Shown here in pieces: positions 23,816-35,003 of a stretch of DNA of 64,000 nucleotides (its first letter is position 1; each line of letters opens with the position of its first letter). Source of the stretch: Stenocarpella maydis (Eukaryota; Ascomycota; Sordariomycetes; Diaporthales; Diaporthaceae); the NCBI GenBank assembly GCA_002270565.1, contig NQMI01000089.1:77747-141746 (forward strand), in the 5' to 3' direction. The notes below the pieces were generated by a model. It was not told the DNA's origin, searched no databases, and saw only the letters and a program-made list of their open reading frames with translations. A program made the position numbers and the translations under genes.

Positions 23816-25197
23816 TTAGGCTGTCTTAAACGCCGATGGTCTCTGAGTCGCATCCATCGCCGCCTGCTGTGCCAAGGGCTGGCTCGGCATGGTCCTCAGC
23901 TCCGGCTGCTCGAGGAGCTTGTAGCGGTCCTCGGCAAGGAGCCTCTGGGTGGTGATGCGGTCCGGGTAGTTCCGCATAAACATGTTGGTGAAGTGAGTTC
24001 CGTAGTGGATGCCCTCCTGGGGCACCTGGCCGTGGTTGTAGCCCTCAAGAGGCTTCACGACAGCCTGGAAGCTGGGCTCGTGGAAGTAGGCGAAGGCGAA
24101 CCGCTCTCTTGTGTTGAGCCCGACTTTGTGAGGGGTGGAGGGAAGGAAGGAGCCGGTAATGTACTGCATCATGTCACCTGGTGGACATTAGTCAGAGACC
24201 CAGACCGTACACGTATCTCCGTGGCCTGTGTCACTTGCCTGGGAATACAGTGAAGGTGTCGGCGACGGGGGGCACGTAGACCCATCCCTCACCTTCCTCA
24301 AGCATGCCGGCGGTACTCTTCTCCCAGTTTGCGTAGTTTTCGTCATCGTAGGGTGGACGGATGAAAAGTCCTCCGACGTCGTCCTGGGCGGCAATGACCA
24401 AGAGACCGTAGTCTGTGTGGCTTCCGATTCCACGGCCTGCCTTCCCTTTACCATTTGTCTTGTTGTTGGCAGGGAAACTGAGATACTAGTCAGTCGCTAT
24501 CCTTGGGGTAGTGGTGACTTTCCGAAAAGACTTACCGCAGCACCCTCATGTGATGCCATCCGTCTTGCGTGTATTGCAGAAGAGACCCCCTGGGAACACC
24601 TAGACCCAACTCCGTCAGGGCAAGGAGTTTTTCTCCAGCTTCGCCGAGGTAGTTCATGTAACTTTTCATGGGGTCTCGCATTTCTACGTCTGGCCAAGGG
24701 CAGGGCCCATGGCATGGCCATTTATTAGCGACCCTAGGCTCCGCCAGGTCGAGGTCCTTTGTGACGGTGAAGATCTCAGAGTAGTCTGCGATGCCGTCTG
24801 TGATCTCCTCCCCCGAAGCTATGTACCCGGCGTAGCTCTGCGAGTCAACACAGGCCGCCTTCACGTTGTGGGGCTTTAAGAAGAACTTCTTGCTGGCGTG
24901 TTCAGCGTGTTTGTAGATCTCCCGTTGACTGGAATCCATGGAGATCTGGAAGATGCCGTCACGCTTCCAAGCCTTGATAAGGGCTTGCCCCATTGCCTTG
25001 TCATTGCCTGACCCGGTGACACGAGCGGGTAGATTGAATGTCTCCAGAAACCCCACCTTGGCCTTGTGTCCAGGAGGCATGGTGGATCCGGCATCCCGTA
25101 CGGGGTTATTGTGGACTGTGGTCATGGCCCTACTGGCAAGTGATCGCCCGTTGCGGGCAGCCAGATGCCTGGCGGCATTTTTGAGGACTAGAGGCAT
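23816..25197 (-). CDS. efe: Ethylene-forming-enzyme-like 2-oxoglutarate/Fe(II) dioxygenase
   Basis: Closest to the 2-oxoglutarate-dependent ethylene/succinate-forming enzyme of Pseudomonas and Penicillium digitatum. That enzyme makes ethylene from 2-oxoglutarate with L-arginine as cofactor and also oxidises arginine. Exons 25197-24536, 24477-24239 and 24177-23816 give 420 residues; the family core is about 350. Iron ligands His241-x-Asp243 (GIGSHTDYGLLVIAAQDD) and His317 (STPHKV), and the 2-oxoglutarate arginine Arg326 (TRERF), are present. Also kept are YIASGEEIT, DGWHHMRVLRF and IHYGTHFTNMFMR, segments that carry arginine-binding residues in the bacterial enzyme. Intron 2 (24238-24178) has a GC donor, GCAAGT. 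Residues 1-40 are Arg/Ala/Asn-rich without acids, like a mitochondrial presequence. An in-frame ATG at 25272 would add 25 residues but lies where transcription should begin. Whether ethylene is made cannot be read from sequence. Confidence 0.88.
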
Positions 25198-25300
25198 GAC
25201 TTGGGGATAGTGAGAACTGATTAGGTATCGCTCGTGTTTTTTTTCCCAGTGTGAGAGATGTTGATAAATCATTCTTGCAAGTGGCAGCCTTCAAGAGCCC

Positions 25301-25310
25301 CTTATATAGA
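25301..25310 (-). promoter_or_regulatory. TATA box of the ethylene-forming-enzyme-like gene
   Basis: On the minus strand TCTATATAAG lies 29-38 bp upstream of the ATG at 25272 and about 104 bp upstream of the ATG at 25197. The usual TATA-to-start-site distance puts transcription initiation close to 25272, which favours the ATG at 25197. Confidence 0.5.
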
Positions 25311-27247
25311 CTTTCCTTGGCCTCCCAATGGGCACTCAAATCCAAAAATGCTTCGTTCGATGCCCGGGAATTACCGACATTAAAAGCCGAAATATCGAGA
25401 CAATGTTAAGTTACTTGAGTCGTGATGCTTCAAGTGGATCGCTCCTGAATTATCATGGATGACATCCCGCCGTGAGGAGCAGGGCAACGGCAATTGGCGA
25501 CTTCACCTGTCTTCGAATGCCTGGAGATACTCGCGAGGCTCAGACTGTCCATTATTCCCGACTTGTACCACTCTTGTAGCTTTAAATTGAGATCGATCGG
25601 TTTTGTGGTGTCAATACCATGTCTTCAGATCGTCCGGACCCTAAGGCATACAAATGAGTACTTGACCCCTAGAAGCCGGCCCTTGAGCTAACATTGTGGA
25701 TTTGAGTTCAGAATCATGCGATGATGACACTGGATTCCACTTTTTAAACTCTTGTGGCTGGCAGCGTTACATATGGAATTATCCGTTGGGAAGCCCTCTT
25801 TGGTAGTGAATCAGGCAAAGTATAGAGAGGGCTTTGAGAACTCTAGAAGTTAGCGGCAGCCGTAGTCGTAGCGATAAGATAGGTACAAATACCCTGAGGT
25901 CTCAGGAAAGGGCCTACCAAGGGCCTACATCTCTGTAAGCATTACAGTAGCCTGGGCAGCCTGAGTCGCTGCAGGGGAAAAAAGACTATTTGAGTAACTA
26001 GGGGGAAGACCCACACGGAACCCCCCCCCCTCTACGCTCGGCTTATACAATCCATCTGGGAGGAAGACCCTCTTCCTCACACTCCCCTACGGGGAGAGGA
26101 GTTATCATAATGGACCTTGTTAGAAGGTCACAGAAGTAATGGAGATAATAGTTAAACAATAAGTAACATGGTTTGCCACCAAGCAGTCATTATCACCAAA
26201 CAGTTATTTTTTCGAACTTCACACAACTTATAATAGTTCTTTTCTCAAGGGCGCCAGCTGCGGTCTCTTCTGGGGGCAGACGTTGTAACCTGATGGATCT
26301 AGAGTTTCCAATAGGAATTATATAATGTGATCTAACGTTTGTAATGCTTGTAGAGGTGTATTAAAGATTCAAGCAATAACGTCGATTCGCCGCCGACCCC
26401 GGTGTCACCAGCGGGGCCCGAGCTGGATCGCCGATCTCAGCCATCGGTCTCCACAGTGCGTCAACGGCGTTTGCCGGGGTTGCCGGCGCCGCAGTCGGTA
26501 GGCACTATCGCCGCTTGAATCCATGGTGTTTTGAGCCATAGTTAAGAAGCACCGGCACATGCACCCAAGCAGCGCCAATTTGCACCACTATAGGATCACT
26601 ACTATCAATCTGTCTGGGACCATATCTCCTCCGAGTCATTACTATCGCCATCGTTGCCGCCGGCTCTATCGCCCGCAGATCCCGTGATAATCCAAAGTTT
26701 CTGGTGATATTTCTGCTGACTCGCGGCGCAGCCTGGACCTAGCTCTCTGATTGACTGTAACGCTGGTGCCGGCCGCTTAGAGCGCTGTCTGACATCGCTT
26801 CTGGCCTGTATGAATATCCCCTTCCTTTATTAGTGATTTCCCATTAGAATTTGATATACCTTCTTGGGCGTAGCGAAGAGTTGCCCTGAAGCGAACCAGA
26901 AGGGTACGAATGAGCGGAGCTTCCTCTATTGACCATGGAGAGTGGCAGAGTTTCTGGTGCCTGGATTGGTTAACTCATGTAATTCCAAACGTACTATGCG
27001 TAGCTGGGAGGACGTCACCAATATCGCGATCAGGTGGCCACAGCTCGGAAGAGGGGGAGGATTGCCGGAGCACCGCAGGCCTTTTTGCTTCATTGCTTCA
27101 TTGCTTCATGGGTAGCTTGCTTGCCATGCTTATTGCTTGACCAATATACCGGAGCTAGCCACAAACCCCCCCCCCCCATATGTAGCTACTTGAAATACTT
27201 CAGCGGAGGGTACCACCTGAATGCAACAATATAATATCTATCCTTTA
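25311..27247. other. Repeat-poor intergenic tract with possible element debris
   Basis: No supported gene. C runs occur at 26021-26030 (10) and 27166-27177 (12). A stretch beginning TGTTAGAAGGTCACAG (about 26125) followed by AT-rich sequence resembles the start of a Copia-type LTR, but I see no matching partner or clear 3' boundary. Sequence at 26390-26520 is GC-rich with short frames only. Confidence 0.35.
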
Positions 27248-28769
27248 CACCTCCACAGGGGTAACAAACGTTGTTTCTTCGTGTACCGTCACATCGCCCC
27301 TATTTTGACCCACGCAACGCGAGTGACCTCGTTTTATTAGCCATCTTCTCACAATTCAGAGTACCTATAGATATTGTTAACAACAGGGGGTCTGCGCACT
27401 GACCCGAATTAGAAGTTGATACTCTCGCCACCCGCTTTAATATACTTCTGAAGGCGTTCCGGCATTCCATGAGCCAAACGTAGTAGGAAGGCACTATTAA
27501 TTGACTCCCAAGCGGCCTGAATAGCTTCACGTAGCTCCTCTAGAGAGAGGGACTGAATATCGTAATGATACTCGATCCAGTGCTTCATAATAAATCATAC
27601 GTTTTTTATAGGGTTTAGGTTAGGGGAATTTGCTGGCTACTGAAGTATTGGAATGCCCATCATCTGAAGCATCTGCTTGGTCCCCTTGGCATGATGGGAA
27701 GGAGCGTTGTCCTGCTGGAAGACCCCTTGGGAACCGAGGTTGTGGGTATGAAAGTATTGTATGATTGGGAGTATCTGGTTGCAGTATTTGTACTGGTTGA
27801 TACCTCTGTACCCCTTCTCCCAGAAGTACCTGGGTCCTTGTTTGCCGCTAGTAAAGCAGCCCTAAAACATCCAGCCCTTGGGCTTGCGGCGGAGAAGCGC
27901 GAAGTTATCAGGATCTTCCATATTATGGATTGTAACCTATTTCTTCTATATTAGGTTATTAACTACCTACATTTCATTAGAGAAGATTATCCATTCCTAA
28001 TCCTTAGGATGGGGGAACCTTTGCTTTATCTCTTGGTACTATCGCACGCGGGCACGCCTATTGGCAGCGGTGCGGCAGATTTGGCAACATCGGATATGGC
28101 GGGAATAGCCCATAGCGCGAAGGGCACTAGCGATGGTGTAGTCACCAGCTTGGAGCTCTGGCGGCAGGAAGAACTTAAGGTCTAACCAGGCTATATAGCG
28201 ATAAGCAGGGTTTGAGAGGAACCAACGCTGTATTTTTACTTGCTTTGGTGTATCAAATAAGGGCTTCCTGCTAGTCTTGCTCTTCTGTAGTGTGAGCGGT
28301 ATCGTGACTACCCATTTGACCTGGTGAATGGTTGCCTGGATTCGCTTGGCGACGGCTTTATGGGTCCATTGGGCGTCTTTAATGAGGGTCCGGGCCCTCA
28401 GCCTCTTATCCCTCGTGAGTTCTCTTGCTTGGGGCTTCTTTTGGTGCGTTTGGGTAGTCTGGCGGAGCAGTCTGAGGGTTGAAGGGCTTGCAGTTGGGGA
28501 GCGTTTGAAGAGCTGAATGCGGCATGGCGTGCGTGGCGTGCAAAGCAACCGAGAGAGATCCATGCTTAGTTAGCCAATTCTGAAGGCTTCTGGTGACAAC
28601 AACGAGGTCTGAATGCCTTTAGAGGACCCATCGTTGTCGTGGGTTATATACTGGAGGTACCTTTGGGTGGAATCTGCTAGAAAAAGTGACAAAGTTAGTA
28701 TGTGGAAGTATAATTGGGGGCGATGTAATGGTACGTGGGCAAACGACGTTTGTTACCCCTGTGGAGGTG
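27248..28769 (-). mobile_element. RIP-damaged Tc1/mariner-type DNA transposon
   Basis: 1522-bp element flanked by TA on both sides (27246-27247 and 28770-28771), the target duplication of the Tc1/mariner superfamily. The ends are imperfect inverted repeats of about 52 bp, both beginning CACCTCCACAGGGGTAACAA. The transposase reads on the minus strand: an intact N-terminal helix-turn-helix part at 28563-28039, then a catalytic region riddled with stops. Recognisable DDE-region pieces include EDPDNFALLRRKPKGWMF and SPNLNP. Where tryptophan is expected (GWMF-W-GCF) the codon is TAG, meaning CCA became CTA on the opposite strand, the CpA-to-TpA change typical of RIP. Confidence 0.85.
28039..28563 (-). 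pseudogene. Tc1-like transposase, N-terminal half of a broken gene
   Basis: 174-codon open part of the transposase. A repressor-like helix-turn-helix segment (ELTRDKRLRARTLIKDAQWT, then HKAVAKRIQATIHQVKW) matches the tandem HTH DNA-binding domain of fungal Tc1-type transposases. A second HTH region and the start of the catalytic domain follow. The frame ends at 28039, and homology continues downstream only through several stop codons, so no active enzyme is encoded. Confidence 0.75.
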
Positions 28770-30182
28770 TATAATCAGTAATCAACATAGATTACAGACC
28801 AACTCCAATCAAGGTCAGGGATAGTGTCAAGGCAGCCACGATGGCCCTAAGCCCGGTGACGACAGCAAGCATATAACTTTAGTGATCAACAGACCAGAGG
28901 TATCGGTAGTATAGAGTTCTAGAAGAGGTATGAGGTTTCAATATGTGACTTCACACGATCAATGCCACACGAGAGGAATTAACATTTATGGTGCCTGCCG
29001 GTTATGTTGAGCGGCTGAGTACCTAGGTAGCAGAGCGGTTCTAAGTTTGAGGGGCCAAGACCGTGCCACGGATGGCCGGGAACGCAGCACCTCATTGCAA
29101 CAAGGCTCCGAGTCGGGTCATGCATTTGCTTCGTCGATGACTACCACCCCCCCCCCCTAAGGGTTATAAACGTTATTTTGTAACTTCCACTTGCCACAGT
29201 GCGTCGGATGCAACCCCATCAACCGCAACATCGTTAGAAAACGATGTGCCTCCAGATAATTAGTGCTCGATATTCGTACCCCCACTGATTCATGCCCTAA
29301 GGTCTCATTAGTATAAACGCTACTAGAAGAAGGCACTTAATAGGGATGTGCGGGTTAAAATGCAACGGTAGTTAGGGCTGGGTGCAAGGGCTAGTGCGAT
29401 TGGGCCCATAGGTGCCCATGGGGCCCCCTTATCGATAAGCCCCTTCTGCCCTAGACCAACAGCCTAGGCCTGCTGGGCGCGCCGCTTGTTTGCTTCCTTC
29501 CTCTCCTTCTTCCTCAGGCTAGCATTCTCTGAAAATCCACATGATTTAATGCATAACTTAAGCCTTGGTACCATAAAGCCCAAATAATATCTTAATAGTG
29601 TGCTCCATAGTTTTGCTAATAGCGCATAGCAGTTCAGACTCGCCCAAGAATACGCGATGACATGGAGCATGGAGGGTGAACAGGGGCCCTCTGGGCAGGG
29701 CGCTGCTAACGCATAGCTTACCAATATTCTGGTTACCGGGCCTGTCCTGGACCTCGTAGCGGCTTTCGGCAGCCTGGTTGTGCGGGTGTTAGGGCACGCA
29801 CCGGGAAAGGTATGAAGGCTTAGCACACCGGATCATGCGCAACGCTAGACAAGTCGCTAGGAGCCAATAGTGTGTTTGCGGCGGAGAAACATACAGCCGT
29901 AGCGATGACCAGGATCCCAACCAGAGGCGTTCGCGGGGAAACAGCCGGGCGGCTGACAAGGGCGGGGGGAAACTGGGGATGTCCAAAGTCTGGGGTTGCG
30001 GCGACTCCTGAGAGACCCGGCAGTGCAATTCGATGTGCAGCCCTGCAGCGCTGTGTATTTAGGCTTAGCCACGTGTATGTCTTGTGCAGCACTGCCGAGA
30101 GATCCAAGCAGATCCCATCCCACGACGCCCGTGCTGCTACTTACCGCTCGACCTGGCTCACAGCAAGCAGCTCTCCCAGCCA

Positions 30183-30226
<44 letters not shown>

Positions 30227-30671
30227 CTTTCTTTGTTGGCCAAGTGCAACGGGCTGGCCGAACGACGCCATGGCCGCCAGTACGGAAGGTTCAATTGCCG
30301 CCGCCCCGTCCCGGTGGGCGAGCTGGGCAGCCGTCTCCGCACCTCGGCCCAATGGTGTGGCGCGCCGGAGGCATGGTTCCAAAACCACATGCGTATGATC
30401 TAGGGCCAAGGCTGGAGCGACTAAGATGAGCAATGTAGGATCGGCCCCAGGCTATAGTCTAGTAAAGGAGCAGGCAGCTGAGGACCTAGATAACCGCACG
30501 CGCTGTCCACAATGTGCACACCGAGTGGTGGACCTGACTCGACCGCACTCACCATCATTTATGCCCCAAAGCAGGCATCTACACCAAGGTTTGCGAGCGT
30601 CACTGCGCCGACCTGCATCCTCGATTGCCCCCCGCCCTGCCCGGCTGGCACACTGAAGCGACCCTGCCAAC
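28770..30671. other. Intergenic with microsatellite, upstream of MFS gene
   Basis: No confident gene. An 11-base C run lies at 29147-29157. A minus-strand frame at 29826-29464 ends in a Lys/Arg/Glu-rich helix resembling the tail of some fungal transposases, but has no catalytic region. Frames at 29870-30430 are artefacts of the AGCC repeat. Confidence 0.45.
30183..30226. repeat. (AGCC)11 microsatellite
   Basis: Eleven tandem copies of AGCC, about 450 bp upstream of the MFS transporter start. It creates artificial WLAG-type frames on both strands. Confidence 0.95.
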
Positions 30672-32497
30672 ATGGACGAGAACCTCGACGAAAACGCCAT
30701 CCGCGAGCTGGAGGAGGTCCTGCACACAAAGATCTACCCTGGGACCGAGCTCATGCAAGATGTGGGGGCGCACCACTTCGTCAAGGGCAACAACAGCTCG
30801 GTCCTCGTCCCTCAGCCGTCGGATGACCCCCGCGACCCTCTGAACTGGTCGCCCTTCTGGAAGGGTGCAACCATATTCTGTGCAACTGCCGTCTCCTTCA
30901 GCCAGAACCTCGGCCCGCTTGCCCTCGCGCCCATGTTCGGCGACTATATACAGATGTACAACCGCAGCCTTGCAGACGTTGTACAGTTCACAGGGGTTGC
31001 CATCCTGGTTCTGGGCTTCAGCAATTTTATATGGGTCCCCATGAGCACATGCTTCGGGAGACGCCCCGTCGCAATCCTGTCAATGGCGATATGCGCCGCC
31101 TCCTCAATCTGGAGGGCGAGGGCCAGAGACTACAACAGCTTCATGGGCGCGTCCGTTCTCAATGGCATAGGTGCGGGTCCCTGTGAGACCCTGATGCCCC
31201 AGGTCATTGCCGACGTCATCTTCTTGCATGATCGTGAGTACCTTATTCCTGCCCGCAACAAAACAACAACATCTCCTCAGGCCTGACCCATGATCGCCAT
31301 GCAGGTGGGAAATATCAGACACTCTACTTCAGCTTATACTTCGGGTCTCTGATGGTTGGACCAATCATCAGCGGCGCCATGGCCCTGCATACCGGAGTCG
31401 AGAGCTTCTGGTGGTTCAACACGGCCATGTTGCTCTTCACATTGGTCATCTGCATTTGCCTGTTTCCCGAGACCAGGTATCACAGGGCTTGGGAGACGGG
31501 TGACGCACCAAAACTGCCCTCCATCCGAACCGCAAAAGCGACTGCCGAACAGGTGGACAGCTCCATCCACGAGAAGCACAGCGGGACCGACCAGGAGGAA
31601 GGCTTGGGAGCACCAGTCACCCACGAGGCAACGCAGCACAGCGCTGCCGCCGGAGGCATGATTGCTCCTACTGAGACCCACGTCGACCCGTCCCTGGGCC
31701 GGGGCGGCCCGGGTAAGAAACAGTTCTTGCTCTTCCAGCCTTATCAGGGCAATTTCTTCCGCGAACTCTGGCTGCCCTTCTACTTGCACCTCTTTCCAAT
31801 CGTCGAGTTCGCCGCCTTCGTCGTCTCTTGGAGCGCCTCGGGCTTCCTCGTCGTCAACTTGTCCCAGTCCCAGGCCTTTGCCGCTCCGCCGTACAACTTC
31901 TCGAGCCAGACTATCGGGCTGTTCAACCTCGCCGTCCTGGTCGGTGGAGGCGTCGGCCTCTTCACCTGTGGACCTCTCAGCGACTGGGTGGCCGCCTATC
32001 TGACAAAGAGGAACAACGGTGTCCGGGAGCCCGAGATGAGGCTGGTGGCTATGGTCCCGTATATCATCATCATGATCATTGGCTCCGTTGTCACCAGCGT
32101 TGGCTACGACCATCGCTGGCAGTGGGAAGCCATTGTGATTGTAGGATACAGCTTCTTGGGATGCCAGGTCGCTGCCTTGCCGAGTATCGCTTCGACATAT
32201 GCCATTGACAGTTACAAACCGGTGACCGGATCCTTGTTCGTCACAATCACCATGTAAGTACTGCCTCCTTAGACTATGAAGAAGACCACGGCTGACGGCT
32301 TCAAAAGAAACAAGAACCTGTGGGGCTATGGTGTCAGCAAGTTCCTCACCCCATGGGCTGAGGAGAAAGGGTTCATGCCGCCAATCCTGACCAACATGGC
32401 CCTCATCACCTTCTTCTCCTGCTGTGGTATAATCTTCTGGTTCTTCGGCAAGAAGTTCAGAGGAACGACGGCCAACTCCTTTGTGCACAAACTCTAA
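30672..32497 (+). CDS. MFS transporter (DHA1/HOL1-like)
   Basis: Proton-coupled plasma-membrane transporter of the major facilitator superfamily. Exons 30672-31233, 31305-32253 and 32308-32497 give 566 residues. The N-terminal cytoplasmic part ends with DDPRDPLNWSPFWKG, the signature before TM1 in the fungal HOL1-like drug/polyamine group. Further landmarks are NFIWVPMSTCFGRRPVAILS (loop 2-3 motif A-like), GIGAGPCETLMPQVIADV (TM5 motif C region) and the central loop at about 255-330, rich in Glu/Thr. A second six-helix bundle follows, with PLSDWVAAYLTKRN. The substrate cannot be told. It has no obvious pathway neighbour. Confidence 0.9.
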
Positions 32498-33531
32498 TCA
32501 GCAGCTCGTTGGGGGGGGGGTTTCAACATCGTGGAGGGTGTGCTTCCCTTGCGTCTACACATACCTAACTACTTACCTAGGCAAGCGAGTCATTGTAATT
32601 AGATATGCTCTGCCTCGGTTTCAACAAGCCACAACAGGTGGCACCAAGTAATAGGTGAATCTCGGGACATGTTGCAGGCTCAACACAAAGAGACCATGGA
32701 AATTACATAATATTAAATTCCGTCAGACTTCCACCACAGACGTTCCTGCCATCTGGTTGTAGTCGAGACAGTCCAATGACATCACCCTTTCCCGGGTAGG
32801 ACTAACGTCGACATACTAGGTACATGGAAGGAATAGTACATAGCCTTCTCAAAACAAAATTCCCACATTCAATTATGCAACCAGAAATAAGCGATAAAGC
32901 GTGGAGAGAACGTTGGGTGAATCTCTCACCCTGTCTGAGCCTATACGGAAAGTTCCACTTCCCAAGGTTGAGTGTAGACTAATTAAAGACTGGCCCTGAA
33001 GATACCCAGGCAGATTATGAAAGGAAGTACTCGTTTGGCCACGTTTCCCTCTGCATCTACCTAGGTTTTTATGACTTCCCAACTTCTGCTGAGTTGCAAG
33101 AAGGCGCACGGGAGTCGTAGAGTTTGAACGCCTCTGAGCTTGCCACTAATCATGTCGCGGGTAACTCCTCGGCTCGCAATAAGAACATTGAAAGGAAGGG
33201 GCTGATCTCGACAGGTGTTATTATTGAAGACAAACTAGGTCTTGGTGCTCAGCTCGACTTCAAGATTTCAATTTTCGCCCCTTTATCCCACTTCATATTT
33301 TGAGCACAGCATTGGCCACCAAACATCACTCTGAGCAACAAATTCCTCCCGACCCATCTCTTTGAGAAAACGTGCATGCTCACACAGGCACTGAGAGTTG
33401 ATTCATTCACCGGTCCTTGTTTCTCAATCCTCTGAGCAAGCCAGCATTCATCAATCTCGCCACTGCGCTACTTGCAACACTTGAACCCTCGTAACGCGTG
33501 TTCGCCTCTACCTCGAAGTCAAGCTCCGAAG
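32498..33531. other. Intergenic, no supported gene
   Basis: It starts with a 10-base G run (32511-32520) just after the transporter stop. The remainder is AT-moderate promoter-like sequence for the secreted protein gene. Confidence 0.5.
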
Positions 33532-34014
33532 ATGCATCCCAAGGCCGTGGTCACCTTCCTTTGTGCCGTCTCATGTACCGCCTTGACAGCCTCAAAGTTC
33601 TGCCTCGATGGTGGTTCGAATCTCAAGCCCGGCGACAAATGCTACCTTAAGGCTACGAGTGGTGCGGCCCCAATTGTGAGAATGTCGTATGTTTTCCCAC
33701 CCGCAGGCAGCACTCCGTACCACACCAGACCTCATGGAAACCTAGGTGACTTGAGGTTACCAACGCTAACGCCTCGCCGGAACCATCAGATGGATTGCAA
33801 AGATGGGATCTACCAGGTGAAGAAGGCCTGCGACAACAACAGCTGCACCTGGGTCGAGGCCACTGGCAAGGCTCAATGCCGGTCCAAGTCGGAGACTGTT
33901 GTGCCCCACAACCCCAAGGTCACGACCATGTCCTTGGAGACCGACCACGGATGTCTTCCGACGTTTGAATCGGCGCGTCCTGTGGCAGCGACCCGGCCCT
34001 CGAGGGGTCGATGA
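33532..34014 (+). CDS. Small secreted cysteine-rich protein
   Basis: Predicted secreted protein, unrecognised family. Exon 33532-33675 and exon 33790-34014 flank a 114-nt GT-AG intron with a GCTAAC branch site, giving 122 residues. The intron is a multiple of three without a stop, so the unspliced frame is also open (160 residues), but the intron signals are strong. The signal peptide is MHPKAVVTFLCAVSCTALTA. The mature part has seven cysteines (FCLDGG, DKCYLK, MDCKDG, KACDN, SCTWVE, QCRSK, HGCLP). Small size, cysteines and absence of membrane segments after the leader make it an effector-like candidate. The C-terminal 20 residues are low complexity, and the 3' end may be mispredicted. Confidence 0.65.
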   Translation: MHPKAVVTFLCAVSCTALTASKFCLDGGSNLKPGDKCYLKATSGAAPIVRMSYVFPPAGSTPYHTRPHGNLGDLRLPTLTPRRNHQMDCKDGIYQVKKACDNNSCTWVEATGKAQCRSKSETVVPHNPKVTTMSLETDHGCLPTFESARPVAATRPSRGR

Positions 34015-35003
34015 GGTGTGACGATAGTTGTAGTAATGTTGTAAGTGATCACACATGCGCACCAGCAGCTTCACAAGGGACCCGGGGGCCAGTCCCAGTG
34101 ACTGACGTTTCGTTCCTACAAAAAAGGGAATATGCCACGGTGGAGTCTTCTAGGTGAACAGCCCTTGTGCCCCGGGGCGGTGTCAATGGAATGTAGAGGC
34201 CGGGCTGCCCTACTGTGTCTGATTAGGACACGCTCCCAGCCAGGTTGGGGGACATCGGTGACATTGGAGAGCACACGAGAAGAACTTGGGGAAAAAAAAT
34301 CACATGTGCGTTGTTTTCTCGTGTCTGTGACAGTCTGACAAAAACCTACCTAAACTAGTCATATCAAGGCATCCAGTCCCCACCCACCGCGTCCATTCCG
34401 GACTGCTCTGCTCACCAACGCCGATTTCCCATCGCTCATTGCATTCCTGATCTCCAAAGTAGAGTGGTTAGTCACCAATCTCAGAAGACAGGTGTAGGTA
34501 CTTTCACAGTCATATCTCAACCTGGAAACAAGGCGTAGATCACGCGGACACGCGAGAGTTCGACGACCGCACTGCCTTCAGTGATTCATCCTCCTCGAGC
34601 CTCAGGATGGTTATTCCGAGAAGAAGAAAAGTGAGGCCACATGCCATGAGGTCGCCCCGCCGGGCCGAACGCGTGTGTTGACAGGCTTGAGTCGTTCGAT
34701 TTGGCGACGACTCATGACCGACAACACAGTTTTAAGAATATACGCATGCCTTTCTGTCCTTTTTTATTTATTTAAAAGAAACTGACTAATGCTCCTTGCT
34801 CATGACTATCACTGGCAAATGCTCTGGCTGTGTCTGGGGGTGTGACATCAGTCGTGCAAAAATTGTGACGCCAGGCACGATACATGCCATGATTCATTTC
34901 CTTACTATTCATACGTCGGCCCACGTCCCATCGACTCTACAGTCTTTCCTTGGGTCCTGGCAGTTAAGATGCACCTATTCGATGGTCGGCACGGCCGGCA
35001 TAC
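34015..35003. other. Intergenic, no supported gene
   Basis: Shared 3' flank of the secreted protein (+) and the short-chain dehydrogenase (-). No coding frame of note. Confidence 0.5.

Noticed and set aside
26125..26380. Possible Copia solo LTR starting TGTTAGAAGG
   Set aside because: No matching end, no target duplication and no second copy in the window; noted only as debris.
29464..29826. Minus frame ending in a Lys/Arg/Glu-rich helix
   Set aside because: Only the tail resembles fungal transposases; no catalytic region or terminal repeats were found.
29872..30433. Plus and minus frames with WLAG or QPAS repeats
   Set aside because: Created by the AGCC microsatellite; no flanking coding signal.
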